This document shows positions 1 through 10,509 of a stretch of 24,945 bases of DNA, in pieces. The notes under the pieces were generated by a model. It did not search any database. It saw nothing but the letters and a program-made list of their open reading frames with translations, and had not been told where the DNA came from. This stretch comes from Coemansia sp. RSA 922 (lineage: Eukaryota > Kickxellomycota > Kickxellomycetes > Kickxellales > Kickxellaceae). Positions within the stretch are counted from its first letter, which is position 1. The number at the start of each line of letters is the position of its first letter. The stretch covers positions 1 through 24,945 of the forward strand of contig JANBQS010000240.1 in assembly GCA_027577415.1 (NCBI GenBank). The letters are read 5' to 3'. A program made the translations under genes and the position numbers.

Positions 1-3000
1 TCGGACTCGGGCATACCGCCATTCTGGGGCTGCTGGCACCGAGCACCATGGTGCTGAATGCTTCCAATAGACACAGTAGACGCGCGATGAATACGGTAGG
101 AAGATAGGTCGTCGTCCTGGTGAGCAACAAAATACTCAAACGACGGTAGCACGGCCTCAGTATCAGACTCGACAGCAAGGATGCCTAAACGGTAGAGCAG
201 GCGGTAGAGCATATCCACGTGAAGTGGATCAATGGTCTTTACTTGCTCCGGCACATCACCAGTCCACAGAGACCCAGTCCCGGCATCAATACTACTACGC
301 GACGCTTGTATAGTACCTGGGCCCTGCGACCCAGTGGCATTCACGGACCCCGTGAAATACGACGACCCTTGTCTGCTCCAGCCAGAAGACGACACGCCCT
401 GCAAGTAGGCGTAGTAGGCTGGCATATACATGGGCGTGCGCGGACTAGACAGATTCACTGATGGTCTTGGGCGGTCTCTCGACCCACGTCCCATGGACTG
501 CGTGCCAACGTCGGGAATCCGGTAGAGAGCACTATCTTCGACAATGCTCTCCAAGTGCTCAGGCCCAGTGACGTGGTTTTGCAGCAACGATACGGAACGC
601 CGAGTAACAGGCGCCGACCACAGCGGCATATCGCCTACCTGGCGGAGGCGGTTACGGATCTCAGCGCCACCTGCGGTGGATATCTCCATGGACAACTCTC
701 GCATATTACGCTGTACCTGTGTGGGCGGCTGTCGACTAAACGAGCTCCGCTGCGAGGACAAGGCTGAAAGAGACCCGAGGCTAGTCGAGTCCATGTACTG
801 CATGCCTTCGTCAATCGAACTACGCTGACTCTGGCCATTGTGATAGGGTATGAGGCTGTCGGATATAGGTGTCTTGCGCTGGTTGGGCGATTTGGAAATA
901 CTAGCTGGAGATTCACGTCGAGACCACTCCTGCTTCTTCCTCTTCAACTGCTGCTGCTGCTGTTGCTGCTGCTGCTGAATTTCTTGCTGCTTTTGTAGCT
1001 GCTGGCGCTCCTCTTCTTGCACTTGCATGTCGATACGACCACGAAGAGCCGCTGGGTACACCATGGACACAAATTCGGGCGACTCGAGACCCTTTAGCTT
1101 GATCTCGCCAATCGGCGTAGCGCAAAGTCCAAGAGTCTTGAGAGCCTGAACGTCACGAGCAAGCGAGGGCTCATCAATGATCTGGTGCATGTCGGTGATA
1201 CCGCCTAAATCAGCAGTCTCAAATATACCCAAGATGGCGTAGACCTCGTCCATCACGTCCTGCGATACATAGACTTGGCCACCATCGGCGGCACCGCTGA
1301 TACGCGCAGATCGGTTAACCATGGGACCAAAATAGTCCATGCGGCGAGTGACCGGATCCTCTTCAGACACAGGGCTGCCAAAATGCACACCCATGCGTAC
1401 TCGCAGACCCCGGTATATAAGGCGCCGTTTCTCAACATCACCGATACCCTTTACGCCATTTTCGTCGTCATTGGGCCAGTACAGCGGGCATCCGTGTGGC
1501 GAGTCCAGGGTCTCTTGGGGCCAGTCGGCAGCCAAAAAGGCCATCTGCACAGCAAGGCACCAGTGCAAGGCACTGGCTACGGTGGGGAAACTGACGATAA
1601 ACGCATCGCCTTCGGTCTTGACCTCGTATCCGCCAATGGACCTGAGCATGCGGCGCATAGTGCTGTTGTGGACCTTGATGGCACTGCGCATAGCGACTTG
1701 GTTAGTTTCCCACTGGATGGTAGAGTTCTTAACATCGGTAAACACCAATGCGATCTCGCCCACAGGTGGCGGTACCTCGCGCTCCAGCCGCGCCAAGGTC
1801 GAGTCTCCCGGCCTTGCATTAACGTCTCTGTCACGCTGCCTGCGAGCACGAGACGAATGGCCGCCCAAAAAGTCATCAAGGTCGTCCAGCTCGTACGGCC
1901 CGTGCTGAGTAGGAATTGGAGGATAATTCTGCTGAGAACCGGGCGCCACATGAACAGGCACTTTGTCCGAGGAGGGCAGAGCCACGGTATGCTTGCCGAA
2001 TGTCGGAGATATGGTGGTCGATGGACTGCGAGATAGCCGCCGAGTGAGCGCATACTTGGCTCGGTGGTCAGAGACGCCAGGGTAGATGCTGTCGCGCACG
2101 CTGAAGCCGCGCATGGGCCGTCCCGTGTTCTTTGAGAACATGGGACCGAACCCAATCACCATGACCATGATACTGTTGGTGACACCGTACGCGATTACGT
2201 GGTCCCGTACACGAGCTGCGGCTAGCCGCGGGTCTCGCCGGTGCTTCCGCGCAATATCCACAGCAATCTGAGGCGTGATGGCATCCCAGACTGGCCGATT
2301 CGCCAGTATCAGGAACTCGTCTTCCTCAGTCAGCTCAATAGAGTTGATAGTGGGGTCAGCGTTCACATATGGTAGGAGGTGGAAGTATCCAAAGGCACGA
2401 GTAATGTCGGTCTGGCCCTGTACTTTGCCCTGCTGCGTGATATAGCCGCCAATCGACCGGATGCGCATAATCTCGTCGACATCGTACGAGTCGTGGCGCT
2501 TGGAAAGCATCACTGGCGTGCCACGCCGACTCACTACGCCCAAGGCATCACCGACATTTGACACATGCAGCATGCGGCCGTGGATGTACGCAACCACGGC
2601 TGTCGTTCCGCCCTGGTGGTCGCCAGACACGCTGTCGGCAGCCTTTGGGTCGAACGAGCCTCGGCCTGGCGCATTGAATTCAGGCACAGCCAACCGGCTG
2701 GCCGCTGGTCCTGAGCCATCTACACTGTTGTCGCCAAACGCCGACGGCGTAGAAACCCGGGCCGACCGAGCCGCATAGGCCTCGGCGGCGGCGGCAGCAG
2801 CAATCAGCTGGCGGTTATGCGTACCAAGGTCCTTGTTGAGCGTCAAGAACGTGCGACGCAATGCCGCCTGTACCTGCTCATTATTCAGATGACTAGCGTG
2901 ATTCTCCTCGGCAGCGCCCGACGATTCAGCAAAGTTAACCGTCTTTTTCGCCTCATACCCGCTGCCCCGGTAACTCCGCGAGTCATGCTCGTCGCTGTGC

Positions 3001-6000
3001 ATCTGTTCGGTGACTTTTTCGAGCTCCTCGCGGAACACGTACAAAAAGTTATCGCACAAATACTTGCTAATAGCCGAACTCGAAGTACCAGTCTCCCGTG
3101 CGTGGAAGAGCCCAAACAAGCACTCTTCATCGACCATTCTGAACCTAGACGTAGCCAGATCCCACGCAGAGACGCGGTCCTCGCGACCAAGCGTATCGGC
3201 AATTCCGTATTTGACTTGCTTAATCGGGTCGGTGGTACGCACACGGCGGTTCTGAGTCTCGTCGGGAAGTGGAACCATGATAGTCAGCTGCAATAGCCCC
3301 AGGATACGCAAGTCGTTGAGCTGGTAAAAGTCAGAGACACAGTCGGATTTAGGCGGCTCCTTGGATATGTAATTGAACAAGTCGCGCGCAGGTCCGCTGC
3401 TTTGCGTGTTGCTCACGAGCTTGGCGTGATCGTGAAACACCTTAGTATGCAAGTGTGCGCCCTTGATCTCGAACCGCTCGTTGTACGAAAAGTTGAGGTA
3501 CTTGAGACTCGTGTTCCAGTTCCAGTTCCAGTCATACGGCCAATTAGTAATATTGTACTTTAGCACGTTGCTGCCGACGTCCAAAACCGATAGCCCGTGG
3601 ATCTTTGCCAGCCACGACGGAAGCGTCTGCAGCTTATTGCCGTTAATGTTGAGCAACCGCAAACTACGCCAAAACGCTGCGTTAGGTTCCTCCTCGGGGA
3701 TAGTGCTGATCTGAGTCCCCGACAGATACAGCTCCGTGATCTTGCGCATATGTGCCATTGCCGAGGGCGGCAGATCGTACAGCTCGTTATACGAGAGATT
3801 GAGTACACGCAGTTCAGGCAAAAACGCCATTAGCGTAAACACCTCGTCGTCCAGGTTGTTGTCACCCATACGCAGCTCCTTTAACGACAGCGACAGCGGC
3901 GGTGGATCAGATACCGTGTACCTCTTGATGGGCGGTGTGGGTGTCAGCGTCTGAAGACGTCCGGCATCGGCCGATTTGTTGCGCATGCGCTCGGCGCCAA
4001 CTGGCAATGCCAAGTCGCCGTGCTGGTCGGCATAGTCGCTGATAGACTCCGAGTTGGCGCGAACCTGCGGGCTGGTCTGACGACTACTTGAAGCAGAAAC
4101 TGCCGATAACTGAATAGACTGAGCCACTCGACTCGCCACCGACCCCTTGATGGCGCCGCTCCGCTGAGCAGCCGCAGCAGCAGCCGCCGCCGCGGCAGCC
4201 ACAGCCCTAACACTACTCGACCCACCTTGCTGTCGCCGCAAGTTCTCCAACATACTAGGGTGCGGGAACTGCTCCAACAAGTTCGAAGAAAGGCTGAGAA
4301 CCGCCAGCTTCGGCATCAACCAAATCTCGGGAGGCAGCAACTTGAGATTGTTGTTGTGCAAGTCAAGCGTAGTCAGCTTCTCTAGTCGTGTGAGCTCGAT
4401 CGGAATAAGCGACAATATGTTGTTAGCACAGCTAAGGCGCACCAAGTTACTGAGGTTACCCACTGACGGCGGAATGCTGACAATGTGGTTACTGTCCAGC
4501 ACCAAATGCTCTAGCATCGGCAAGTGCACGAACGTGTCCGGAGGAAGCTCAGTCAGCTGGTTACGCGACAGATCCAAGAACACCAAAGTGTGAGCGGGGT
4601 TAGTCAAATGACACTGCGTGAGCTTATTGGACCGCAGGCTGACCGACACGGCGCTAGTAAGCTCCATATGCGCGCGAGTGACTATATTGCTCTCTGTGTA
4701 CAAGAGCTTGAGCACGGCGAGTTTGGCCGTCACACCAAAGTCCTGCAGCTTGTTTTGACGCACATCGAGCTCCTCCAGCTTGGAGAGACGGCCCAGGCCC
4801 TCGGGCAAGTTACCTGTCAATGAATTGCCCATGACGTTGAGCTTGACCAAATTGACGAGTGACGAAATCGAATTAGGAATGTCGGGAATACGGTTAAGCG
4901 AGATATCCAGATCCACAAGCGACGCAATCTTTGTGACGACCAAAGGAAACGCAGGCAAGTTGTTGTTCGACACGTTCAGTACTTGCAGCGATCGCAGTTC
5001 AGCCAAAGACTCTGGCAGATCCACTAGCCGGTTATTGCGCAGCATGAGCGTAGTCAAGTGCACTAGCTTGTAAAGCGGCGCGTGGCGCATGCGTTTCATG
5101 TCATTGCCAGACAAGTCGAGGAACGTCAGATGCGGAAAGTACTGGATGCTGGTGGGAAACCGCGAGAACTGGCAGGTCGAGAGCCGGAGTTCGCGCAAGT
5201 TGCCGCAGAGCTGCACAAAATCGGCGGGGAAGTTGAGGCCAGGGTTCTTGGACATATTCAAGGACACGATCTTGTTGGCGTGAGCATAGAGGAAGACAGG
5301 CACCGTTTGGAGCTTGCGCGCGCGCAACTCGACATAGTGGAATGAACTGACTTCGACCTCCATGTTGGGCGACACGCGCGGAATAGCTGCCTTGAACAAA
5401 GAGAACTTGCACAAATAGCTGTTATCCTCCCGGCCCTGCAACGTGATATTGTCTTCTGGCCGATACCCCATCTGTTCCAAGTACTTTTTGAGGATATTAG
5501 CTGGTCGCTCGGTCGGGTTCAAAGTGCGGTCCAAGCCGTTGGCCTTTTGCATGTAGAGGCAGTGGCGAGTAATGTCAGGGATAAAGAATTTTTTGGCTGC
5601 CATTTGCATAAACTCCGCCGTTGTCGTAGAAAGCCGGCAATGGAAGGTGCCGAATGTCGAGTCCTCCTTGTATATCCGCAGCGAATACAGGTTGTTGTCG
5701 CCCTCCAGGTCGCTATCGCTCGACACGCCCTCTCCATCCGACACAGGGTCCTTTACGCCGCTGACAGCTACGCCGCCTTCGTCTGTGCCATCGAGCGTGG
5801 TGGGCAGAACAGCCCAAGACTCTGGTGGAGCCCACGGTTCCGACTTTCGTGGCAGGATATCGGGATCAATCACGCCGTCCACATGTCCCTTCAGCTCAAT
5901 ATCCCTCTGCTCACTCAACACCGGCGTACCACGCAGGCTATTGGTCGACGAGCCCGGTCCATTGTTGGTGGCGCTTGGTCTCCGATCAGTGCTAGGTAGG

Positions 6001-7565
6001 TTGACAGGCAGGTGGCGATCGCGGTCGGCGGACCAAGGGTCAGTGAACTGCATCAGAGGGTGCTTATCCTCAAATGTGGGCGCAGACTGAACCGATCCAT
6101 GGTCACCCACCGACCCCGAGTACTCGTGTTCGCACTCGCTCTCAATATCGCCAAACAGTGTGGTCGGCCGCCGTGACTTTACTGACGACTCTCGTTGCTG
6201 CCACGAGTGGTTGCTGGGCCAGGCCTGCAACTCTGTCCGTTGCGGCGCGACAGCCTCGCTGCCTAGTGTTGGCCCGGCGCTAGACCCGCGAGCCTTGGAT
6301 CCGCGGAGGCTAGATGCTATGGAGCGTACATCAGCAGCAATCGCCTCTTTCAGTGACGGGCTGCCCTGTGTGACATTCGACCTGCGTGGTCCAGGACTAG
6401 ACGACCCATGCAGTCGCCGCCGATCAGCAGTATACCCAGATGCATTGTCGGGCAAAACGAGGCTGGGATTGCTATCGCCATCCTTGCCGCTGCTATCGCC
6501 AGCAGCGTTACCGGCATTCAACGAGGCCGATTCGCCAGTCCCCAGTGACGATGTGGCAGACGGCCGCCGCACTCTAGACAAATCGACGAAATTACCAAGG
6601 TCGCTAAAGTTCATATCCAATTGGTACCCATTAGACGCCGTCTGCTGATGCCTGCCAGGGCGGAGTCTTCCGCGCTTAAACCATTTTGACGCGGGCGGAG
6701 CCAACCCGGGTGCAGACTCATCGCTGTGGTCTCTGTGTATAGAGCGTGGAATAGTGGATCCAGCGCGCCTGAGAAGCGACGCCGATATCTGATGTGACAC
6801 AGTAGGCTTTAAAGGAGCGCCGGTTGAGTCACCCATGTGGCTCTGGCGTGTAGCATGTGGTGGGGGTGGCGTAATGGCGGTGGTACCAACAGACTTTCCC
6901 TGAAAGGAAAAAGGCTGACCGGCTTGTGGCTGCTCTGATAATGGCGCAGAGTCTGGAACGTCTGCATCGGCTGAATGGCGCTCCCTGATCAAATACGAAT
7001 AGTCGTTGCGGTCTACAGGCGTGCCCCTGGTAGAAATACTCTTTCCAAACGTACTCCCACTGTCTATGTTGTTGTTTTTGTTTGCGATTGTAGTGACTGT
7101 TAGTTCGTGGCGCCTGTCTCAGATGAGTAGCATAAAAAAAACACATATCTGAGAAGCGTGTGAGGCTTCTTTTGTACACAATAGATATTCCCTCCCCCTT
7201 TTTGTGATATGGACAGTTGCGGTTTAAGGAAGGAGATACCTTGCAAACAAAAAAAACATGAGGCAAAGAAGTAGTCAAAAACTTACCATACAAGGAACCT
7301 TGCGATGAGGCCTTTTCGACAAAGAGTTTGGGAATGGGTGGTGGTGGCGACGGCGATCTAACCGACTCTGCAAACTGAACTGGGTTCCCATGAGTACGCA
7401 CCAGCTCTCTCAGATGCGATGTGCTGGAAAAAGCTCGCAGCTTGCCTACAAACACAACGGTGTATCTTAGTTGGTGTTGTACAGAGACAGAGTCCCGGTT
7501 GAACTGCCAGCGCTCCACAATGGTGACTTACCCTTTATCCTGGATCTCTTGCGGTCAGAGGACAT
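1..7565 (-). CDS. CYR1: Adenylate cyclase (RA-LRR-PP2C-class III cyclase), 3' end cut by window edge
   Basis: Makes cAMP from ATP, the signal that activates protein kinase A; in fungi it acts at membranes downstream of Ras. Proposed exons are 7532-7565, 7287-7445 and 1-7063, all phase-compatible, giving about 2,418 codons before the left edge. In order: a Ser/Pro-rich N-terminus (to about residue 520); a Ras-association-like region (about 522-620); some 20 leucine-rich repeats (about 660-1255) split by a low-complexity insert with 11 alanines; a PP2C-like domain (about 1380-1695); and the cyclase domain (about 1830-2055). The cyclase core has both metal aspartates (FTDVKNST, D about 1841; TEGDAF, D about 1884), the adenine-specifying Lys (GGYEVK) and Asp (RRMDYFG), and the transition-state Asn and Arg (NRSAR), so it should be active. 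A 10-residue glutamine run follows at 948-977. The C-terminus and stop are outside the window. Identification is secure; the intron 2 acceptor is less so. Confidence 0.95.
948..977 (-). repeat. Polyglutamine run after the cyclase domain
   Basis: Ten glutamine codons, nine CAG and one CAA, followed within a short distance by further Gln-rich sequence. It lies downstream of the catalytic domain, in the linker toward the C-terminus. The near-pure CAG run could vary in length between strains. Confidence 0.8.
4167..4199 (-). repeat. Polyalanine run inside the leucine-rich repeat region of adenylate cyclase
   Basis: Eleven alanine codons in a row (mixed GCT, GCG and GCC), part of a low-complexity insert of roughly 80-100 residues (about 3930-4230) that separates the first 14 leucine-rich repeats from the last six. 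The mixed codons argue for protein-level tolerance rather than a recent trinucleotide expansion. Confidence 0.8.
7064..7286 (-). other. Intron 2 of adenylate cyclase gene
   Basis: Donor GTAAGT directly follows codons for QGSLY, in phase 1. An intron is required because the downstream frame has a stop at 7119-7121. Two acceptors keep phase: AG at 7097-7098 and AG at 7064-7065. I prefer the second, because a CTAAC branch point ends just before the first AG, leaving it almost no spacing, while the second AG is the next one, about 35 bases away. The junction then reads QGSLY-DSGSTFGKS. Using the first AG would add 11 residues. Confidence 0.6.
7446..7531 (-). other. Intron 1 of adenylate cyclase gene
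   Basis: 86 bases with donor GTAAGT and acceptor TTTGTAG on the minus strand. It lies after codon 11 in phase 1. An ACTAAG branch-point-like word lies about 20 bases before the acceptor. Splicing joins MSSDRKRSRIK to GKLRAFSSTS in frame. Confidence 0.75.
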
Positions 7566-8323
7566 TTGTGTTATAGAATAGTGTGTGCAGGGAGCAATAA
7601 AAGGGGATTAATAGCACCCTGTGTTAGGGGGTAATTCAGTCTGAATGCGAAAAGACGAGGAGAGACGACGACCTAGATAACTGCCGAGCAACGGGGATAC
7701 CGGCAGTGCTGTTTTAAGGGCGGAGTGTGTGGGTGGGCGTCCTTTTTGTCGAGTGCCGCTCCCTCAATGTACAATAAAGAACCCGGACCCTCGGCAAAAG
7801 TTAGACAAGGCAAAGGAGGTTATCAGCTGAGTCGGGAAGAGAAAAAAAAGAGGGAGTGTAGGGAATAAGCGAACGCGGGAGAGAAAAAAAAGAACGAGGA
7901 GTGGTGCCAACGGCTAGGGGGAAAAAAAGTACAGGGACGCTGTATTTCAAGCTTTGTCAGAACAGCTGTTTTGTTGCACAAGATTCCACGCCAGAGTGTC
8001 TAGAGCGCGAAATGTGAAAAAGAAGGATAGACGACAGTTGAATGTGAGTTGACAAAATTTAAATAATAAGATATAAAAAAAGTATGAAGAAAGAGAAAGT
8101 ATTCTTTTTGAGAACGGGCGACTCGTATGTGTGCAACGCGTGTGTGGCTGTCGATTGCGTAGATCTGCAGTCGTACGTATCTGCCTATGGACGGTATTGC
8201 ATAGCTAGAGCTTTGAGACGAAGAAAAAATTATAAACAAAGGGGGACTACTCCGTCTATCATTGGCCGCCTTGTCTTGCGAATCACTGGCGAATCCAAGT
8301 AGCGGGGTAGAAAAGTACACAGA
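7566..8323. other. Intergenic region upstream of adenylate cyclase
   Basis: About 760 bases with no convincing gene. It holds purine-rich A/G tracts (7840-7930) and AGGGG words at 7602, 7626, 7916 and 8240, which match the yeast stress response element core. A 72-codon plus-strand frame (8084-8302) and a 106-codon minus-strand frame (8000-8320) overlap each other and look like chance. Most of this stretch is probably the promoter and 5' UTR of the adenylate cyclase gene plus the 3' UTR of the small zinc-finger ORF. Confidence 0.6.
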
Positions 8324-8440
8324 TTACTTGGTTGAGCTTGTTTTCGGAGTTCTGACGATTTTATAGTGCCAGACGTTGGCATGGGCGTCTAGGTGCGCTT
8401 GGTCCTTGAAGCTGAGCACGCACTCGGGACACTTGATCAT
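8324..8440 (-). CDS. Miniature single C2H2 zinc-finger protein, 38 residues
   Basis: The frame runs from an ATG at 8440 to TAA at 8324-8326, with an in-frame TAA three codons upstream of the ATG. Residues 4-25 form a perfect classical zinc finger: Cys-x2-Cys, Phe three residues later, Leu after five, then His-x4-His (CPEC, F11, L17, H20, H25). A basic tail ending KTSSTK follows. A minus-strand TATAAATA at 8580-8587 lies about 140 bases upstream, similar to the TATA-to-ATG spacing of the HD-domain gene at 17383. A lone finger may bind protein, RNA or DNA; no function is assigned. It could instead be the last exon of a spliced gene, though I found no good upstream exon. The exact spacing of all seven consensus positions makes chance unlikely. 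Confidence 0.5.
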   Translation of the reverse strand: MIKCPECVLSFKDQAHLDAHANVWHYKIVRTPKTSSTK

Positions 8441-9058
8441 TTTTCTTTATTAAATGTCGGGGATATATAAAAAATGCAAAAATAACAACGTAGGCAGCAG
8501 CAGCGCGAAAAGGGCGAAAAGGGGGATTATGAAGATGACATGTCTCGCCCTTGTCCCTGCGCGAGGGATGAGGCATGAGTATTTATAGGATGCTCGCAAA
8601 ATTCTCGAGTCCCTTGTGAAGACGAATCTTTTTTTATTGTTGTTCTCCGGCCAGGGCATTCCATAGAAGCGTCTATACATCGGGACAAGTGCGTCACTTG
8701 ACTATTCGCCCCCGTGTGCCTACTTATACGTGCAATTGGGAGTGCTATGTGCAAGGCGTCAGTTGCTATCTGCACCTTTTATCCCATCACCTTGCTTGCT
8801 GAAATGGGAGCTTTTTGCAGTGGCACAGCGAATGCCAAACGCAAGCCACATATTTTCATAGTCGTGAATCTCTTGCGCACAGACAGGCGGTGACTCTCCC
8901 ATAGGCTATCCAAAGTCCTTTGTGACAGGGTTTGCCAAGCCTTGTGGCGCACTCCTTTTTCTCCGCATTAACCAAAGAAACATCCCACTCCATATACTTT
9001 TCACTCACCCCTCTCCTCACACGTCACCTCCGCCACCATCTTTTCTCGTTAGTATCGA
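8441..9058. other. Divergent intergenic region before the nucleoside transporter
   Basis: About 620 bases between the zinc-finger ORF (-) and the transporter gene (+). The last 70 bases before the transporter ATG are C/T-rich, typical of a fungal 5' leader. Overlapping minus-strand frames at 8361-8775 show no recognisable protein features and one starts at GTG, so I treat them as chance. Confidence 0.5.
8580..8587 (-). promoter_or_regulatory. TATA box, probably for the small zinc-finger ORF
   Basis: Reads TATAAATA on the minus strand, 140 bases upstream of the 38-codon zinc-finger ORF. A second TATA-like word lies near 8461-8470, but only about 25 bases from the ATG, which would leave almost no leader. 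Confidence 0.4.
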
Positions 9059-10414
9059 ATGTCCGACTTTGTGGCTGTCGCTACAGACAGCAATCGTCCG
9101 TCGACCGAAGATGAACCCGGCAGAAGTCCTCGTGCGGCTCGGATGAGCAACAGAATAACGTACTTGATGTTCCTCAGCATGGGTCTAGCCACACTGCTTC
9201 CATGGAATCTCTTTATCAGCGCCTCAGAGTTCTACCGGTACCAGTTTGCTGGTAGCACGAAGCAACATACGTTCCAAAACTCGTTCTCGGTCGCTTACAT
9301 GGTCACCAACCTCGTCTTCAACCTATACGCCATGGTCACTGTGACAAAGTACGACCCAAACACGCGCATTATCTATGGTCTGGTAGCAAACACATTGGCG
9401 TATCTAGTAGGAATGGTCATGCCGCTTATGCAGGACCATCGCGGTACCGTGTCCTTCCACATTGTAATGGCTCAACTCGCAGTCACCGCGGCGGCTAGCG
9501 GCATGCTAACTAACTCGCTGTTTGCCCTCGTCGTACACTTTTCGCCCTCGCACTCTGAGGGCATACTCAGCGGCCAAGCAGTGGCTGGAATCATTGCTAC
9601 CGTTGCCCAATTAGTGACAGCCTACTCGGTTTCGCCCTCAGACTCTGCTGCCTCAGCACTAGGCGGTCTGGATGAGCCACCCAGCGGCCTGATTCCTCGC
9701 ACGATTGCATACTTTGCGTTTGCCTTTGTCGTCAACCTTTTGCTGACCGCCGCATTTTGCTACGTCCGCCGCGACTCCTACTACCAGCAGCGCAGCAAGC
9801 TAGCATACACGGCCAGAGCACCCGCCCGTGTACCAGAGACAGAGTCGGAACAGCTTATTGCTCCAAGTCCCTTTGCCTCTGTTACTTCGGATATTGCCGC
9901 GTTCAAGTCTGCATTCAGCCAGGTCTCGGGCTACTCCTACGTTATTCTCCTGGACTTTGCCCTGACTCTGTCCGTATTCCCCTCTGTCACAGCAATGGTC
10001 ACCTCTACGTCAGGGTTCAAGCTGCTAGCAGAGTGGCACTTTTTTATATACAACATTGGCGACTTTTTGGGTCGTCGCTTCGCGCCCTCGATCCCAATTA
10101 CTCGCGTGTCTTCACTCCTAACTTTAGCCCTTGCGCGTCTGCTGTTTATTCCTGCCTTCTTCGCCTGCCACGTGGTCTTTTCAGCTTGGTACAACTGGAT
10201 AACATCCGATGCCGTGTTCTTGGCCCTCGTCTGGCTGCTGGGCGTCACGAACGGACTGCTGTCAACGCGCGCTGCAATGGCCGCTCCTCGTTTGTGCGAC
10301 CAGCCGACGATTGCTGGCTCTATTGTTGCCATATCGATTAGTACTGGTCTAGCCATAGGATCGGTGCTCTCGTGGGCGGTCCGCATAGCCGGTTGTCTGT
10401 GCTCTCCCTTTTAA
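9059..10414 (+). CDS. Equilibrative nucleoside transporter (ENT/SLC29 family)
   Basis: A 451-residue membrane protein that should move nucleosides, and perhaps nucleobases, across a membrane. Yeast Fun26 is the nearest well-known fungal type and acts at the vacuole. About 11 hydrophobic segments are visible, the usual ENT number. Family marks include LLPWNLF in segment 1 (about residue 43), a long basic, hydrophilic loop between segments 6 and 7 (about 238-290), IYNIGDFLGR in segment 8 (about 330), ARLLFIP in segment 9, and VTNGLLSTRAAMAAP in segment 10. The chosen start gives a 28-residue hydrophilic tail before MSNRITYLMF; Met29 is a possible alternative. No intron is needed. It converges on the proteasome gene, with only 95 bases between the two stops. 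Whether it sits in the plasma or vacuolar membrane cannot be read from the sequence. Confidence 0.93.
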   Translation: MSDFVAVATDSNRPSTEDEPGRSPRAARMSNRITYLMFLSMGLATLLPWNLFISASEFYRYQFAGSTKQHTFQNSFSVAYMVTNLVFNLYAMVTVTKYDPNTRIIYGLVANTLAYLVGMVMPLMQDHRGTVSFHIVMAQLAVTAAASGMLTNSLFALVVHFSPSHSEGILSGQAVAGIIATVAQLVTAYSVSPSDSAASALGGLDEPPSGLIPRTIAYFAFAFVVNLLLTAAFCYVRRDSYYQQRSKLAYTARAPARVPETESEQLIAPSPFASVTSDIAAFKSAFSQVSGYSYVILLDFALTLSVFPSVTAMVTSTSGFKLLAEWHFFIYNIGDFLGRRFAPSIPITRVSSLLTLALARLLFIPAFFACHVVFSAWYNWITSDAVFLALVWLLGVTNGLLSTRAAMAAPRLCDQPTIAGSIVAISISTGLAIGSVLSWAVRIAGCLCSPF

Positions 10415-10509
10415 CACATGTAGTAGTAGTAATTTGTATGCCATGGTACCAGAGCTGCATATAATAGAAAGAAAGAATAAAGAATAACCTGGATATGAAT
10501 TTAAAAGCG

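Noticed and set aside
1275..2036. 253-codon plus-strand frame
   Set aside because: Runs antisense to the adenylate cyclase catalytic region, whose motifs are unmistakable; the plus frame has no domain and is a by-product of codon composition.
6829..7518. 229-codon minus-strand frame as a separate gene
   Set aside because: It consists of adenylate cyclase exon 2 read through both introns. The spliced model explains it better.
8000..8320. 106-codon minus frame and 72-codon plus frame (8084-8302)
   Set aside because: Overlap each other on opposite strands, show no motifs and lie in low-complexity DNA upstream of adenylate cyclase.
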